NCBI GenBank assembly: GCA_911728455.2
Contig: OU452234.1
Span: forward strand, 12,362,031 to 12,426,030
DNA from: Marthasterias glacialis
Lineage: Eukaryota; Echinodermata; Asteroidea; Forcipulatida; Asteriidae
Direction: 5' to 3'
Length of the DNA stretch: 64,000 nt
In this document: positions 34,101 through 48,587 of the stretch, piece by piece
How the letters are laid out: each line of letters opens with the position of its first letter
Numbering within the stretch: position 1 is the stretch's first letter
Program-made: the position numbers and the translations under genes
Notes under the pieces: model-generated
What the model was told of the DNA's origin: nothing
Seen by the model: the letters and a program-made list of their open reading frames with translations, nothing else
Databases searched by the model: none

Positions 34101-36457
34101 ATTAAAATTTCTCACAGGGAGCTCCCTGTGAGCACCGGCACTTTTGATCCAAATTTTTTTATGCGATTTTATGATAGAAAATGATAGAGTAGACATCACT
34201 GAAGAGGGTTTGTGTGCGGGGAAGGGGTCAATTCGCAATATTTGGGCAAGTGGCAAAATTTGGGTCAATTCTGACGTCATCAAGATGGCCGAAAAAGCTC
34301 GCTAGCTCCCGAAATACTGCAAGTTGGGAGCTCTAGTTTGTTGGACACGTCTCGGAAGAGCCGCCCGCATCCACTGATTCCATGAAAAGCACTTTTCAAG
34401 TTGGGTCCAAAATTAAAATTTCTCACAGGGAGCTCCCTGTGAGCACCGGCACTTTTGATCAAAATTTTTTTATGCGATTTTATGATAGAAAATGATAGAG
34501 TAGACATCACTGAAGAGGGTTTGTGTGCGGGGAAGGGGTCAATTCGCAATATTTGGGCAAGTGGCAAAATTTGGGTCAATTCTGACGTCATCAAGATGGC
34601 CGAAAAAGCTCGCTAGCTCCCGAAATACTGCAAGTTGGGAGCTCTAGTTTGTTGGACACGTCTCGGAAGAGCCGCCCGCATCCACTGATTCCATGAAAAG
34701 CACTTTTCAAGTTGGGTCCAAAATTAAAATTTCTCACAGGGAGCTCCCTGTGAGCACCGGCACTTTTGATCCAAATTTTTTTATGCGATTTTATGATAGA
34801 AAATGATAGAGTAGACATCACTGAAGAGGGTTTGTGTGCGGGGAAGGGGTCAATTCGCAATATTTGGGCAAGTGGCAAAATTTGGGTCAATTCTGACGTC
34901 ATCAAGATGGCCGAAAAAGCTCGCTAGCTCCCGAAATACTGCAAGTTGGGAGCTCTAGTTTGTTGGACACGTCTCGGAAGAGCCGCCCGCATCCACTGAT
35001 TCCATGAAAAGCACTTTTCAAGTTGGGTCCAAAATTAAAATTTCTCACAGGGAGCTCCCTGTGAGCACCGGCACTTTTGATCAAAATTTTTTTATGCGAT
35101 TTTATGATAGAAAATGATAGAGTAGACATCACTGAAGAGGGTTTGTGTGCGGGGAAGGGGTCAATTCGCAATATTTGGGCAAGTGGCAAAATTTGGGTCA
35201 ATTCTGACGTCATCAAGATGGCCGAAAAAGCTCGCTAGCTCCCGAAATACTGCAAGTTGGGAGCTCTAGTTTGTTGGACACGTCTCGGAAGAGCCGCCCG
35301 CATCCACTGATTCCATGAAAAGCACTTTTCAAGTTGGGTCCAAAATTAAAATTTCTCACAGGGAGCTCCCTGTGAGCACCGGCACTTTTGATCAAAATTT
35401 TTTTATGCGATTTTATGATAGAAAATGATAGAGTAGACATCACTGAAGAGGGTTTGTGTGCGGGGAAGGGGTCAATTCGCAATATTTGGGCAAGTGGCAA
35501 AATTTGGGTCAATTCTGACGTCATCAAAATGGCCGAAAAAAGTTTGCTAGCTCCCGAAATACTGCAAGTTGGGAGCTCTAGTTTGTTGGACACGTCTCGG
35601 AAGAGCCGCCCGCATCCACTGATTCCATGAAAAGCACTTTTCAAGTTGGGTCCAAAATTAAAATTTCTCACAGGGAGCTCCCTGTGAGCACCGGCACTTT
35701 TGATCCAAATTTTTTTATGCGATTTTATGATAGAAAATGATAGAGTAGACATCACTGAAGAGGGTTTGTGTGCGGGGAAGGGGTCAATTCGCAATATTTG
35801 GGCAAGTGGCAAAATTTGGGTCAATTCTGACGTCATCAAGATGGCCGAAAAAGCTCGCTAGCTCCCGAAATACTGCAAGTTGGGAGCTCTAGTTTGTTGG
35901 ACACGTCTCGGAAGAGCCGCCCGCATCCACTGATTCCATGAAAAGCACTTTTCAAGTTGGGTCCAAAATTAAAATTTCTCACAGGGAGCTCCCTGTGAGC
36001 ACCGGCACTTTTGATCCAAATTTTTTTATGCGATTTTATGATAGAAAATGATAGAGTAGACATCACTGAAGAGGGTTTGTGTGCGGGGAAGGGGTCAATT
36101 CGCAATATTTGGGCAAGTGGCAAAATTTGGGTCAATTCTGACGTCATCAAGATGGCCGAAAAAGCTCGCTAGCTCCCGAAATACTGCAAGTTGGGAGCTC
36201 TAGTTTGTTGGACACGTCTCGGAAGAGCCGCCCGCATCCACTGATTCCATGAAAAGCACTTTTCAAGTTGGGTCCAAAATTAAAATTTCTCACAGGGAGC
36301 TCCCTGTGAGCACCGGCACTTTTGATCAAAATTTTTTTATGCGATTTTATGATAGAAAATGATAGAGTAGACATCACTGAAGAGGGTTTGTGTGCGGGGA
36401 AGGGGTCAATTCGCAATATTTGGGCAAGTGGCAAAATTTGGGTCGATTCTGACGTCA

Positions 36458-37390
36458 TCAAAATGGCCGAAAAAGCTCGCTAGCTCCCGAAATACTGCAA
36501 GTTGGGAGCTCTAGTTTGTTGGACACGTCTCGGAAGAGCCGCCCGCATCCACTGATTCCATGAAAAGCACTTTTCAAGTTGGGTCCAAAATTAAAATTTC
36601 TCACAGGGAGCTCCCTGTGAGCACCGGCACTTTTGATCAAAATTTTTTTATGCGATTTTATGATAGAAAATGATAGAGTAGACATCACTGAAGAGGGTTT
36701 GTGTGCGGGGAAGGGGTCAATTCGCAATATTTGGGCAAGTGGCAAAATTTGGGTCAATTCTGACGTCATCAAAATGGCCGAAAAAGCTCGCTAGCTCCCG
36801 AAATACTGCAAGTTGGGAGCTCTAGTTTGTTGGACACGTCTCGGAAGAGCCGCCCGCATCCACTGATTCCATGAAAAGCACTTTTCAAGTTGGGTCCAAA
36901 ATTAAAATTTCTCACGGGGAGCTCCCTGTGAGCACCGGCACTTTTGATCAAAACTTTTTTATGCGATTTTATGATAGAAAATGATAGAGTAGACATCACT
37001 GAAGAGGGTTTGTGTGCGGGGAAGGGGTCAATTCGCAATATTTGGGCAAGTGGCAAAATTTGGGTCAATTCTGACGTCATCAAAATGGCCGAAAAAGCTC
37101 GCTAGCTCCCGAAATACTGCAAGTTGGGAGCTCTAGTTTGTTGGACACGTCTCGGAAGAGCCGCCCGCATCCACTGATTCCATGAAAAGCACTTTTCAAG
37201 TTGGGTCCAAAATTAAAATTTCTCACAGGGAGCTCCCTGTGAGCACCGGCACTTTTGATCCAAATTTTTTTATGCGATTTTATGATAGAAAATGATAGAG
37301 TAGACATCACTGAAGAGGGTTTGTGTGCGGGGAAGGGGTCAATTCGCAATATTTGGGCAAGTGGCAAAATTTGGGTCAATTCTGACGTCA
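36458..37390. repeat. Three-unit variant block, copy A
   Basis: The block includes a unit with CACGGGGAGCTCC and GATCAAAAC (36769-37079), followed by a GATCC unit. The same series recurs at 41124-42056, 15 units away, and the marked unit recurs again at 46411-46721. Confidence 0.6.
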
Positions 37391-40300
37391 TCAAGATGGC
37401 CGAAAAAGCTCGCTAGCTCCCGAAATACTGCAAGTTGGGAGCTCTAGTTTGTTGGACACGTCTCGGAAGAGCCGCCCGCATCCACTGATTCCATGAAAAG
37501 CACTTTTCAAGTTGGGTCCAAAATTAAAATTTCTCACAGGGAGCTCCCTGTGAGCACCGGCACTTTTGATCCAAATTTTTTTATGCGATTTTATGATAGA
37601 AAATGATGGAGTAGACATCACTGAAGAGGGTTTGTGTGCGGGGAAGGGGTCAATTCGCAATATTTGGGCAAGTGGCAAAATTTGGGTCAATTCTGACGTC
37701 ATCAAGATGGCCGAAAAAGCTCGCTAGCTCCCGAAATACTGCAAGTTGGGAGCTCTAGTTTGTTGGACACGTCTCGGAAGAGCCGCCCGCATCCACTGAT
37801 TCCATGAAAAGCACTTTTCAAGTTGGGTCCAAAATTAAAATTTCTCACAGGGAGCTCCCTGTGAGCACCGGCACTTTTGATCCAAATTTTTTTATGCGAT
37901 TTTATGATAGAAAATGATAGAGTAGACATCACTGAAGAGGGTTTGTGTGCGGGGAAGGGGTCAATTCGCAATATTTGGGCAAGTGGCAAAATTTGGGTCA
38001 ATTCTGACGTCATCAAGATGGCCGAAAAAGCTCGCTAGCTCCCGAAATACTGCAAGTTGGGAGCTCTAGTTTGTTGGACACGTCTCGGAAGAGCCGCCCG
38101 CATCCACTGATTCCATGAAAAGCACTTTTCAAGTTGGGTCCAAAATTAAAATTTCTCACAGGGAGCTCCCTGTGAGCACCGGCACTTTTGATCCAAATTT
38201 TTTTATGCGATTTTATGATAGAAAATGATAGAGTAGACATCACTGAAGAGGTTTTGTGTGCGGGGAAGGGGTCAATTCGCAATATTTGGGCAAGTGGCAA
38301 AATTTGGGTCAATTCTGACGTCATCAAGATGGCCGAAAAAGCTCGCTAGCTCCCGAAATACTGCAAGTTGGGAGCTCTAGTTTGTTGGACACGTCTCGGA
38401 AAAGCCGCCCGCATCCACTGATTCCATGAAAAGCACTTTTCAAGTTGGGTCCAAAATTAAAATTTCTCACAGGGAGCTCCCTGTGAGCACCGGCACTTTT
38501 GATCCAAATTTTTTTATGCGATTTTATGATAGAAAATGATAGAGTAGACATCACTGAAGAGGGTTTGTGTGCGGGGAAGGGGTCAATTCGCAATATTTGG
38601 GCAAGTGGCAAAATTTGGGTCAATTCTGACGTCATCAAGATGGCCGAAAAAGCTCGCTAGCTCCCGAAATACTGCAAGTTGGGAGCTCTAGTTTGTTGGA
38701 CACGTCTCGGAAGAGCCGCCCGCATCCACTGATTCCATGAAAAGCACTTTTCAAGTTGGGTCCAAAATTAAAATTTCTCACAGGGAGCTCCCTGTGAGCA
38801 CCGGCACTTTTGATCCAAATTTTTTTATGCGATTTTATGATAGAAAATGATAGAGTAGACATCACTGAAGAGGGTTTGTGTGCGGGGAAGGGGTCAATTC
38901 GCAATATTTGGGCAAGTGGCAAAATTTGGGTCAATTCTGACGTCATCAAGATGGCCGAAAAAGCTCGCTAGCTCCCGAAATACTGCAAGTTGGGAGCTCT
39001 AGTTTGTTGGACACGTCTCGGAAGAGCCGCCCGCATCCACTGATTCCATGAAAAGCACTTTTCAAGTTGGGTCCAAAATTAAAATTTCTCACAGGGAGCT
39101 CCCTGTGAGCACCGGCACTTTTGATCCAAATTTTTTTATGCGATTTTATGATAGAAAATGATAGAGTAGACATCACTGAAGAGGGTTTGTGTGCGGGGAA
39201 GGGGTCAATTCGCAATATTTGGGCAAGTGGCAAAATTTGGGTCAATTCTGACGTCATCAAGATGGCCGAAAAAGCTCGCTAGCTCCCGAAATACTGCAAG
39301 TTGGGAGCTCTAGTTTGTTGGACACGTCTCGGAAGAGCCGCCCGCATCCACTGATTCCATGAAAAGCACTTTTCAAGTTGGGTCCAAAATTAAAATTTCT
39401 CACAGGGAGCTCCCTGTGAGCACCGGCACTTTTGATCCAAATTTTTTTATGCGATTTTATGATAGAAAATGATAGAGTAGACATCACTGAAGAGGGTTTG
39501 TGTGCGGGGAAGGGGTCAATTCGCAATATTTGGGCAAGTGGCAAAATTTGGGTCAATTCTGACGTCATCAAGATGGCCGAAAAAGCTCGCTAGCTCCCGA
39601 AATACTGCAAGTTGGGAGCTCTAGTTTGTTGGACACGTCTCGGAAGAGCCGCCCGCATCCACTGATTCCATGAAAAGCACTTTTCAAGTTGGGTCCAAAA
39701 TTAAAATTTCTCACAGGGAGCTCCCTGTGAGCACCGGCACTTTTGATCAAAATTTTTTTATGCGATTTTATGATAGAAAATGATAGAGTAGACATCACTG
39801 AAGAGGGTTTGTGTGCGGGGAAGGGGTCAATTCGCAATATTTGGGCAAGTGGCAAAATTTGGGTCAATTCTGACGTCATCAAGATGGCCGAAAAAGCTCG
39901 CTAGCTCCCGAAATACTGCAAGTTGGGAGCTCTAGTTTGTTGGACACGTCTCGGAAGAGCCGCCCGCATCCACTGATTCCATGAAAAGCACTTTTCAAGT
40001 TGGGTCCAAAATTAAAATTTCTCACAGGGAGCTCCCTGTGAGCACCGGCACTTTTGATCAAAATTTTTTTTATGCGATTTTATGATAGAAAATGATAGAG
40101 TAGACATCACTGAAGAGGGTTTGTGTGCGGGGAAGGGGTCAATTCGCAATATTTGGGCAAGTGGCAAAATTTGGGTCAATTCTGACGTCATCAAGATGGC
40201 CGAAAAAGCTCGCTAGCTCCCGAAATACTGCAAGTTGGGAGCTCTAGTTTGTTGGACACGTCTCGGAAGAGCCGCCCGCATCCACTGATTCCATGAAAAG

Positions 40301-41123
40301 CACTTTTCAAGTTGGGTCCAAAATTAAAATTTCTCACAGGGAGCTCCCTGTGAGCACCGGCACTTTTGATCAAAATTTTTTTATGCGATTTTATGATAGA
40401 AAATGATAGAGTAGACATCACTGAAGAGGGTTTGTGTGCGGGGAAGGGGTCAATTCGCAATATTTGGGCAAGTGGCAAAATTTGGGTCAATTCTGACGTC
40501 ATCAAGATGGCCGAAAAAGCTCGCTAGCTCCCGAAATACTGCAAGTTGGGAGCTCTAGTTTGTTGGACACGTCTCGGAAGAGCCGCCCGCATCCACTGAT
40601 TCCATGAAAAGCACTTTTCAAGTTGGGTCCAAAATTAAAATTTCTCACAGGGAGCTCCCTGTGAGCACCGGCACTTTTGATCCAAATTTTTTTATGCGAT
40701 TTTATGATAGAAAATGATAGAGTAGACATCACTGAAGAGGGTTTGTGTGCGGGGAAGGGGTCAATTCGCAATATTTGGGCAAGTGGCAAAATTTGGGTCA
40801 ATTCTGACGTCATCAAGATGGCCGAAAAAGCTCGCTAGCTCCCGAAATACTGCAAGTTGGGAGCTCTAGTTTGTTGGACACGTCTCGGAAGAGCCGCCCG
40901 CATCCACTGATTCCATGAAAAGCACTTTTCAAGTTGGGTCCAAAATTAAAATTTCTCACAGGGAGCTCCCTGTGAGCACCGGCACTTTTGATCCAAATTT
41001 TTTTATGCGATTTTATGATAGAAAATGATAGAGTAGACATCACTGAAGAGGGTTTGTGTGCGGGGAAGGGGTCAATTCGCAATATTTGGGCAAGTGGCAA
41101 AATTTGGGTCAATTCTGACGTCA

Positions 41124-42056
41124 TCAAGATGGCCGAAAAAGCTCGCTAGCTCCCGAAATACTGCAAGTTGGGAGCTCTAGTTTGTTGGACACGTCTCGGA
41201 AGAGCCGCCCGCATCCACTGATTCCATGAAAAGCACTTTTCAAGTTGGGTCCAAAATTAAAATTTCTCACAGGGAGCTCCCTGTGAGCACCGGCACTTTT
41301 GATCAAAATTTTTTTATGCGATTTTATGATAGAAAATGATAGAGTAGACATCACTGAAGAGGGTTTGTGTGCGGGGAAGGGGTCAATTCGCAATATTTGG
41401 GCAAGTGGCAAAATTTGGGTCAATTCTGACGTCATCAAAATGGCCGAAAAAGCTCGCTAGCTCCCGAAATACTGCAAGTTGGGAGCTCTAGTTTGTTGGA
41501 CACGTCTCGGAAGAGCCGCCCGCATCCACTGATTCCATGAAAAGCACTTTTCAAGTTGGGTCCAAAATTAAAATTTCTCACGGGGAGCTCCCTGTGAGCA
41601 CCGGCACTTTTGATCAAAACTTTTTTATGCGATTTTATGATAGAAAATGATAGAGTAGACATCACTGAAGAGGGTTTGTGTGCGGGGAAGGGGTCAATTC
41701 GCAATATTTGGGCAAGTGGCAAAATTTGGGTCAATTCTGATGTCATCAAAATGGCCGAAAAAGCTCGCTAGCTCCCGAAATACTGCAAGTTGGGAGCTCT
41801 AGTTTGTTGGACACGTCTCGGAAGAGCCGCCCGCATCCACTGATTCCATGAAAAGCACTTTTCAAGTTGGGTCCAAAATTAAAATTTCTCACAGGGAGCT
41901 CCCTGTGAGCACCGGCACTTTTGATCCAAATTTTTTTATGCGATTTTATGATAGAAAATGATAGAGTAGACATCACTGAAGAGGGTTTGTGTGCGGGGAA
42001 GGGGTCAATTCGCAATATTTGGGCAAGTGGCAAAATTTGGGTCAATTCTGACGTCA
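41124..42056. repeat. Three-unit variant block, copy B
   Basis: Matches copy A at 36458-37390 in unit order and marker bases. It has its own difference: a CRE change to TGATGTCA near 41738. Confidence 0.6.
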
Positions 42057-44544
42057 TCAAGATGGCCGAAAAAGCTCGCTAGCTCCCGAAATACTGCAAG
42101 TTGGGAGCTCTAGTTTGTTGGACACGTCTCGGAAGAGCCGCCCGCATCCACTGATTCCATGAAAAGCACTTTTCAAGTTGGGTCCAAAATTAAAATTTCT
42201 CACAGGGAGCTCCCTGTGAGCACCGGCACTTTTGATCAAAAATTTTTTATGCGATTTTATGATAGAAAATGATAGAGTAGACATCACTGAAGAGGGTTTG
42301 TGTGCGGGGAAGGGGTCAATTCGCAATATTTGGGCAAGTGGCAAAATTTGGGTCAATTCTGACGTCATCAAGATGGCCGAAAAAGCTCGCTAGCTCCCGA
42401 AATACTGCAAGTTGGGAGCTCTAGTTTGTTGGACACGTCTCGGAAGAGCCGCCCGCATCCACTGATTCCATGAAAAGCCCTTTTCAAGTTGGGTCCAAAA
42501 TTAAAATTTCTCACAGGGAGCTCCCTGTGAGCACCGGCACTTTTGATCAAAATTTTTTTATGCGATTTTATGATAGAAAATGATAGAGTAGACATCACTG
42601 AAGAGGGTTTGTGTGCGGGGAAGGGGTCAATTCGCAATATTTGGGCAAGTGGCAAAATTTGGGTCAATTCTGACGTCATCAAGATGGCCGAAAAAGCTCG
42701 CCAGCTCCCGAAATACTGCAAGTTGGGAGCTCTAGTTTGTTGGACACGTCTCGGAAGAGCCGCCCGCATCCACTGATTCCATGAAAAGCACTTTTCAAGT
42801 TGGGTCCAAAATTAAAATTTCTCACAGGGAGCTCCCTGTGAGCACCGGCACTTTTGATCCAAATTTTTTTATGCGATTTTATGATAGAAAATGATAGAGT
42901 AGACATCACTGAAGAGGGTTTGTGTGCGGGGAAGGGGTCAATTCGCAATATTTGGGCAAGTGGCAAAATTTGGGTCAATTCTGACGTCATCAAGATGGCC
43001 GAAAAAGCTCGCCAGCTCCCGAAATACTGCAAGTTGGGAGCTCTAGTTTGTTGGACACGTCTCGGAAGAGCCGCCCGCATCCACTGATTCCATGAAAAGC
43101 ACTTTTCAAGTTGGGTCCAAAATTAAAATTTCTCACAGGGAGCTCCCTGTGAGCACCGGCACTTTTGATCAAAAATTTTTTATGCGATTTTATGATAGAA
43201 AATGATAGAGTAGACATCACTGAAGAGGGTTTGTGTGCGGGGAAGGGGTCAATTCGCAATATTTGGGCAAGTGGCAAAATTTGGGTCAATTCTGACGTCA
43301 TCAAGATGGCCGAAAAAGCTCGCTAGCTCCCGAAATACTGCAAGTTGGGAGCTCTAGTTTGTTGGACACGTCTCGGAAGAGCCGCCCGCATCCACTGATT
43401 CCATGAAAAGCACTTTTCAAGTTGGGTCCAAAATTAAAATTTCTCACAGGGAGCTCCCTGTGAGCACCGGCACTTTTGATCCAAATTTTTTTATGCGATT
43501 TTATGATAGAAAATGATAGAGTAGACATCACTGAAGAGGGTTTGTGTGCGGGGAAGGGGTCAATTCGCAATATTTGGGCAAGTGGCAAAATTTGGGTCAA
43601 TTCTGACGTCATCAAGATGGCCGAAAAAGCTCGCTAGCTCCCGAAATACTGCAAGTTGGGAGCTCTAGTTTGTTGGACACGTCTCGGAAGAGCCGCCCGC
43701 ATCCACTGATTCCATGAAAAGCACTTTTCAAGTTGGGTCCAAAATTAAAATTTCTCACAGGGAGCTCCCTGTGAGCACCGGCACTTTTGATCAAAATTTT
43801 TTTATGCGATTTTATGATAGAAAATGATAGAGTAGACATCACTGAAGAGGGTTTGTGTGCGGGGAAGGGGTCAATTCGCAATATTTGGGCAAGTGGCAAA
43901 ATTTGGGTCAATTCTGACGTCATCAAAATGGCCGAAAAAGCTCGCTAGCTCCCGAAATACTGCAAGTTGGGAGCTCTAGTCTGTTGGACACGTCTCGGAA
44001 GAGCCGCCCGCATCCACTGATTCCATGAAAAGCACTTTTCAAGTTGGGTCCAAAATTAAAATTTCTCACAGGGAGCTCCCTGTGAGCACCGGCACTTTTG
44101 ATCAAAATTTTTTTATGCGATTTTATGATAGAAAATGATAGAGTAGACATCACTGAAGAGGGTTTGTGTGCGGGGAAGGGGTCAATTCGCAATATTTGGG
44201 CAAGTGGCAAAATTTGGGTCAATTCTGACGTCATCAAAATGGCCGAAAAAGCTCGCTAGCTCCCGCAATTCTGCAAGTTGGGAGCTCTAGTTTGTTGGAC
44301 ACGTCTCGGAAGAGCCGCCCGCATCCACTGATTCCATGAAAAGCACTTTTCAAGTTGGGTCCAAAATTAAAATTTCTCACAGGGAGCTCCCTGTGAGCAC
44401 CGGCACTTTTGATCAAAATTTTTTTATGCGATTTTATGATAGAAAATGATAGAGTAGACATCACTGAAGAGGGTTTGTGTGCGGGGAAGGGGTCAATTCG
44501 CAATATTTGGGCAAGTGGCAAAATTTGGGTCAATTCTGACGTCA

Positions 44545-45788
44545 TCAAAATGGCCGAAAAAGCTCGCTAGCTCCCGAAATACTGCAAGTTGGGAGCTCTA
44601 GTTTGTTGGACACGTCTCGGAAGAGCCGCCCGCATCCACTGATTCCATGAAAAGCACTTTTCAAGTTGGGTCCAAAATTAAAATTTCTCACAGGGAGCTC
44701 CCTGTGAGCACCGGCACTTTTGATCAAAATTTTTTTATGCGATTTTATGATAGAAAATGATAGAGTAGACATCACTGAAGAGGGTTTGTGTGCGGGGAAG
44801 GGGTCAATTCGCAATATTTGGGCAAGTGGCAAAATTTGGGTCAATTCTGACGTCATCAAAATGGCCGAAAAAGCTCGCTAGCTCCCGAAATACTGCAAGT
44901 TGGGAGCTCTAGTTTGTTGGACACGTCTCGGAAGAGCCGCCCGCATCCACTGATTCCATGAAAAGCACTTTTCAAGTTGGGTCCAAAATTAAAATTTCTC
45001 ACAGGGAGCTCCCTGTGAGCACCGGCACTTTTGATCAAAATTTTGTTATGCGATTTTATGATAGAAAATGATAGAGTAGACATCACTGAAGAGGGTTTGT
45101 GTGCGGGGAAGGGGTCAATTCGCAATATTTGGGCAAGTGGCAAAATTTGGGTCGATTCTGACGTCATCAAAATGGCCGAAAAAGCTCGCTAGCTCCCGAA
45201 ATACTGCAAGTTGGGAGCTCTAGTTTGTTGGACACGTCTCGGAAGAGCCGCCCGCATCCACTGATTCCATGAAAAGCACTTTTCAAGTTGGGTCCAAAAT
45301 TAAAATTTCTCACAGGGAGCTCCCTGTGAGCACCGGCACTTTTGATCAAAATTTTTTTATGCGATTTTATGATAGAAAATGATAGAGTAGACATCACTGA
45401 AGAGGGTTTGTGTGCGGGGAAGGGGTCAATTCGCAATATTTGGGCAAGTGGCAAAATTTGGGTCAATTCTGACGTCATCAAAATGGCCGAAAAAGCTCGC
45501 TAGCTCCCGAAATACTGCAAGTTGGGAGCTCTAGTTTGTTGGACACGTCTCGGAAGAGCCGCCCGCATCCACTGATTCCATGAAAAGCACTTTTCAAGTT
45601 GGGTCCAAAATTAAAATTTCTCCCAGGGAGCTCCCTGTGAGCACCGGCACTTTTGATCAAAATTTTGTTATGCGATTTTATGATAGAAAATGATAGAGTA
45701 GACATCACTGAAGAGGGTTTGTGTGCGGGGAAGGGGTCAATTCGCAATATTTGGGCAAGTGGCAAAATTTGGGTCGATTCTGACGTCA
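44545..45788. repeat. Dimer duplicated in tandem
   Basis: The unit with TTTTGTTATG and GGGTCGATTC occurs at 44856-45166 and again at 45478-45788, separated by an ordinary unit. This gives a 622-base two-unit period. Confidence 0.6.
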
Positions 45789-46721
45789 TCAAAATGGCCG
45801 AAAAAGCTCGCTAGCTCCCGAAATACTGCAAGTTGGGAGCTCTAGTTTGTTGGACACGTCTCGGAAGAGCCGCCCGCATCCACTGATTCCATGAAAAGCA
45901 CTTTTCAAGTTGGGTCCAAAATTAAAATTTCTCACAGGGAGCTCCCTGTGAGCACCGGCACTTTTGATCAAAATTTTTTTATGCGATTTTATGATAGAAA
46001 ATGATAGAGTAGACATCACTGAAGAGGGTTTGTGTGCGGGGAAGGGGTCAATTCGCAATATTTGGGCAAGTGGCAAAATTTGGGTCAATTCTGACGTCAT
46101 CAAAATGGCCGAAAAAGCTCGCTAGCTCCCGAAATACTGCAAGTTGGGAGCTCTAGTTTGTTGGACACGTCTCGGAAGAGCCGCCCGCATCCACTGATTC
46201 CATGAAAAGCACTTTTCAAGTTGGGTCCAAAATTAAAATTTCTCACAGGGAGCTCCCTGTGAGCACCGGCACTTTTGATCAAAATTTTTTTATGCGATTT
46301 TATGATAGAAAATGATAGAGTAGACATCACTGAAGAGGGTTTGTGTGCGGGGAAGGGGTCAATTCGCAATATTTGGGCAAGTGGCAAAATTTGGGTCAAT
46401 TCTGACGTCATCAAAATGGCCGAAAAAGCTCGCTAGCTCCCGAAATACTGCAAGTTGGGAGCTCTAGTTTGTTGGACACGTCTCGGAAGAGCCGCCCGCA
46501 TCCACTGATTCCATGAAAAGCACTTTTCAAGTTGGGTCCAAAATTAAAATTTCTCACGGGGAGCTCCCTGTGAGCACCGGCACTTTTGATCAAAACTTTT
46601 TTATGCGATTTTATGATAGAAAATGATAGAGTAGACATCACTGAAGAGGGTTTGTGTGCGGGGAAGGGGTCAATTCGCAATATTTGGGCAAGTGGCAAAA
46701 TTTGGGTCAATTCTGACGTCA

Positions 46722-47032
46722 TCAAAATAACCGAAAAAGTTAGCTAGCTCCCGAAATACTGCAAGTTGGGAGCTCTAGTTTGTTGGACACGTCTCGGAAG
46801 AGCCGCCCGCATCCACTGATTCCATGAAAAGCACTTTTCAAGTTGGGTCCAAAATCAAAATTTCTCACAGGGAGCTCCCTGTGAGCACCGGCACTTTTGA
46901 TCAAAATTTTTTGATGCGATTTTATGATAGAAAATGATAGAGTAGACATCACTGAAGAGGGTTTGTGTGCGGGATAGGGGTCAATTCGCAATATTTGGGC
47001 AAGTGGCAAAATTTGGGTCAATTCTGACGTCA
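46722..47032. repeat. Most divergent monomer seen
   Basis: This unit and its border carry several changes at once: the YY1-like site is lost (CAAAATAACCG), GTTAGCTAGC replaces GCTCGCTAGC, AAATCAAAA replaces AAATTAAAA, TTTTGATGCG replaces TTTTTATGCG, and GGGATAGGGG replaces GGGGAAGGGG. It may be an older unit that escaped homogenisation. Confidence 0.6.
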
Positions 47033-48587
47033 TCAAAATGGCCGAAAAAGTTCGCTAGCTCCCGAAATACTGCAAGTTGGGAGCTCTAGTTTGTTGGACA
47101 CGTCTCGGAAGAGCCGCCCGCATCCACTGATTCCATGAAAAGCACTTTTCAAGTTGGGTCCAAAATTAAAATTTCTCACAGGGAGCTCCCTGTGAGCACC
47201 GGCACTTTTGATCAAAATTTTTTTATGCGATTTTATGATAGAAAATGATAGAGTAGACATCACTGAAGAGGGTTTGTGTGCGGGGAAGGGGTCAATTCGC
47301 AATATTTGGGCAAGTGGCAAAATTTGGGTCAATTCTGACGTCATCAAAATGGCCGAAAAAGCTCGCTAGGTCCCGAAATACTGCAAGTTGGGAGCTCTAG
47401 TTTGTTGGACACGTCTCGGAAGAGCCGCCCGCATCCACTGATTCCATGAAAAGCACTTTTCAAGTTGGGTCCAAAATTAAAATTTCTCACAGGGAGCTCC
47501 CTGTGAGCACCGGCACTTTTGATCCAAATTTTTTTATGCGATTTTATGATAGAAAATGATAGAGTAGACATCACTGAAGAGGGTTTGTGTTCGGGGAAGG
47601 GGTCAATTCGCAATATTTGGGCAAGTGGCAAAATTTGGGTCAATTCTGACGTCATCAAAATGGCCGAAAAAGCTCGCTAGCTCCCGAAATACTGCAAGTT
47701 GGGAGCTCTAGTTTGTTGGACACGTCTCGGAAGAGCCGCCCGCATCCACTGATTCCATGAAAAGCACTTTTCAAGTTGGGTCCAAAATTAAAATTTCTCA
47801 CAGGGAGCTCCCTGTGAGCACCGGCACTTTTGATCATAATTTTTTTATGCAATTTTATGATAGAAAATGATAGAGTAGACATCACTGAAGAGGGTTTGTG
47901 TGCGGGGAAGGGGTCAATTCGCAATATTTGGGCAAGTGGCAAAATTTGGGTCAATTCTGACGTCATCAAAATGGCCGAAAAAGCTCGCTAGCTCCCGAAA
48001 TACTGCAAGTTGGGAGCTCTAGTTTGTTGGACACGTCTCGGAAGAGCCGCCCGCATCCACTGATTCCATGAAAAGCACTTTCAAAGTTGGGTCCAAAATT
48101 AAAATTTCTCACAGGGAGCTCCCTGTGAGCACCGGCACTTTTGATCAAAATTTTTTTATGCGATTTTATGATAGAAAATGATAGAGTAGACATCACTGAA
48201 GAGGGTTTGTGTGCGGGGAAGGGGTCAATTCGCAATGTTTGGGCAAGTGGCAAAATTTGGGTCAATTCTGACGTCATCAAAATGGCCGAAAAAGCTCGCT
48301 AGCTCCCAAAATACTGCAAGTTGGGAGCTCTAGTTTGTTGGACACGTCTCGGAAGAGCCGCCCGCATCCACTGATTCCATGAAAAGCACTTTTCAAGTTG
48401 GGTCCAAAATTAAAATTTCTCAGAGGGAGCTCCCTGTGAGCACCGGCACTTTTGATCAAATTTTTTTTATGCGATTTTATGATAGAAAATGATAGAGTAG
48501 ACATCACTGAAGAGGGTTTGTGTGCGGGGAAGGGGTCAATTCGCAATATTTGGGCAAGTGGCAAAATTTGGGTCAATTCTGATGTCA

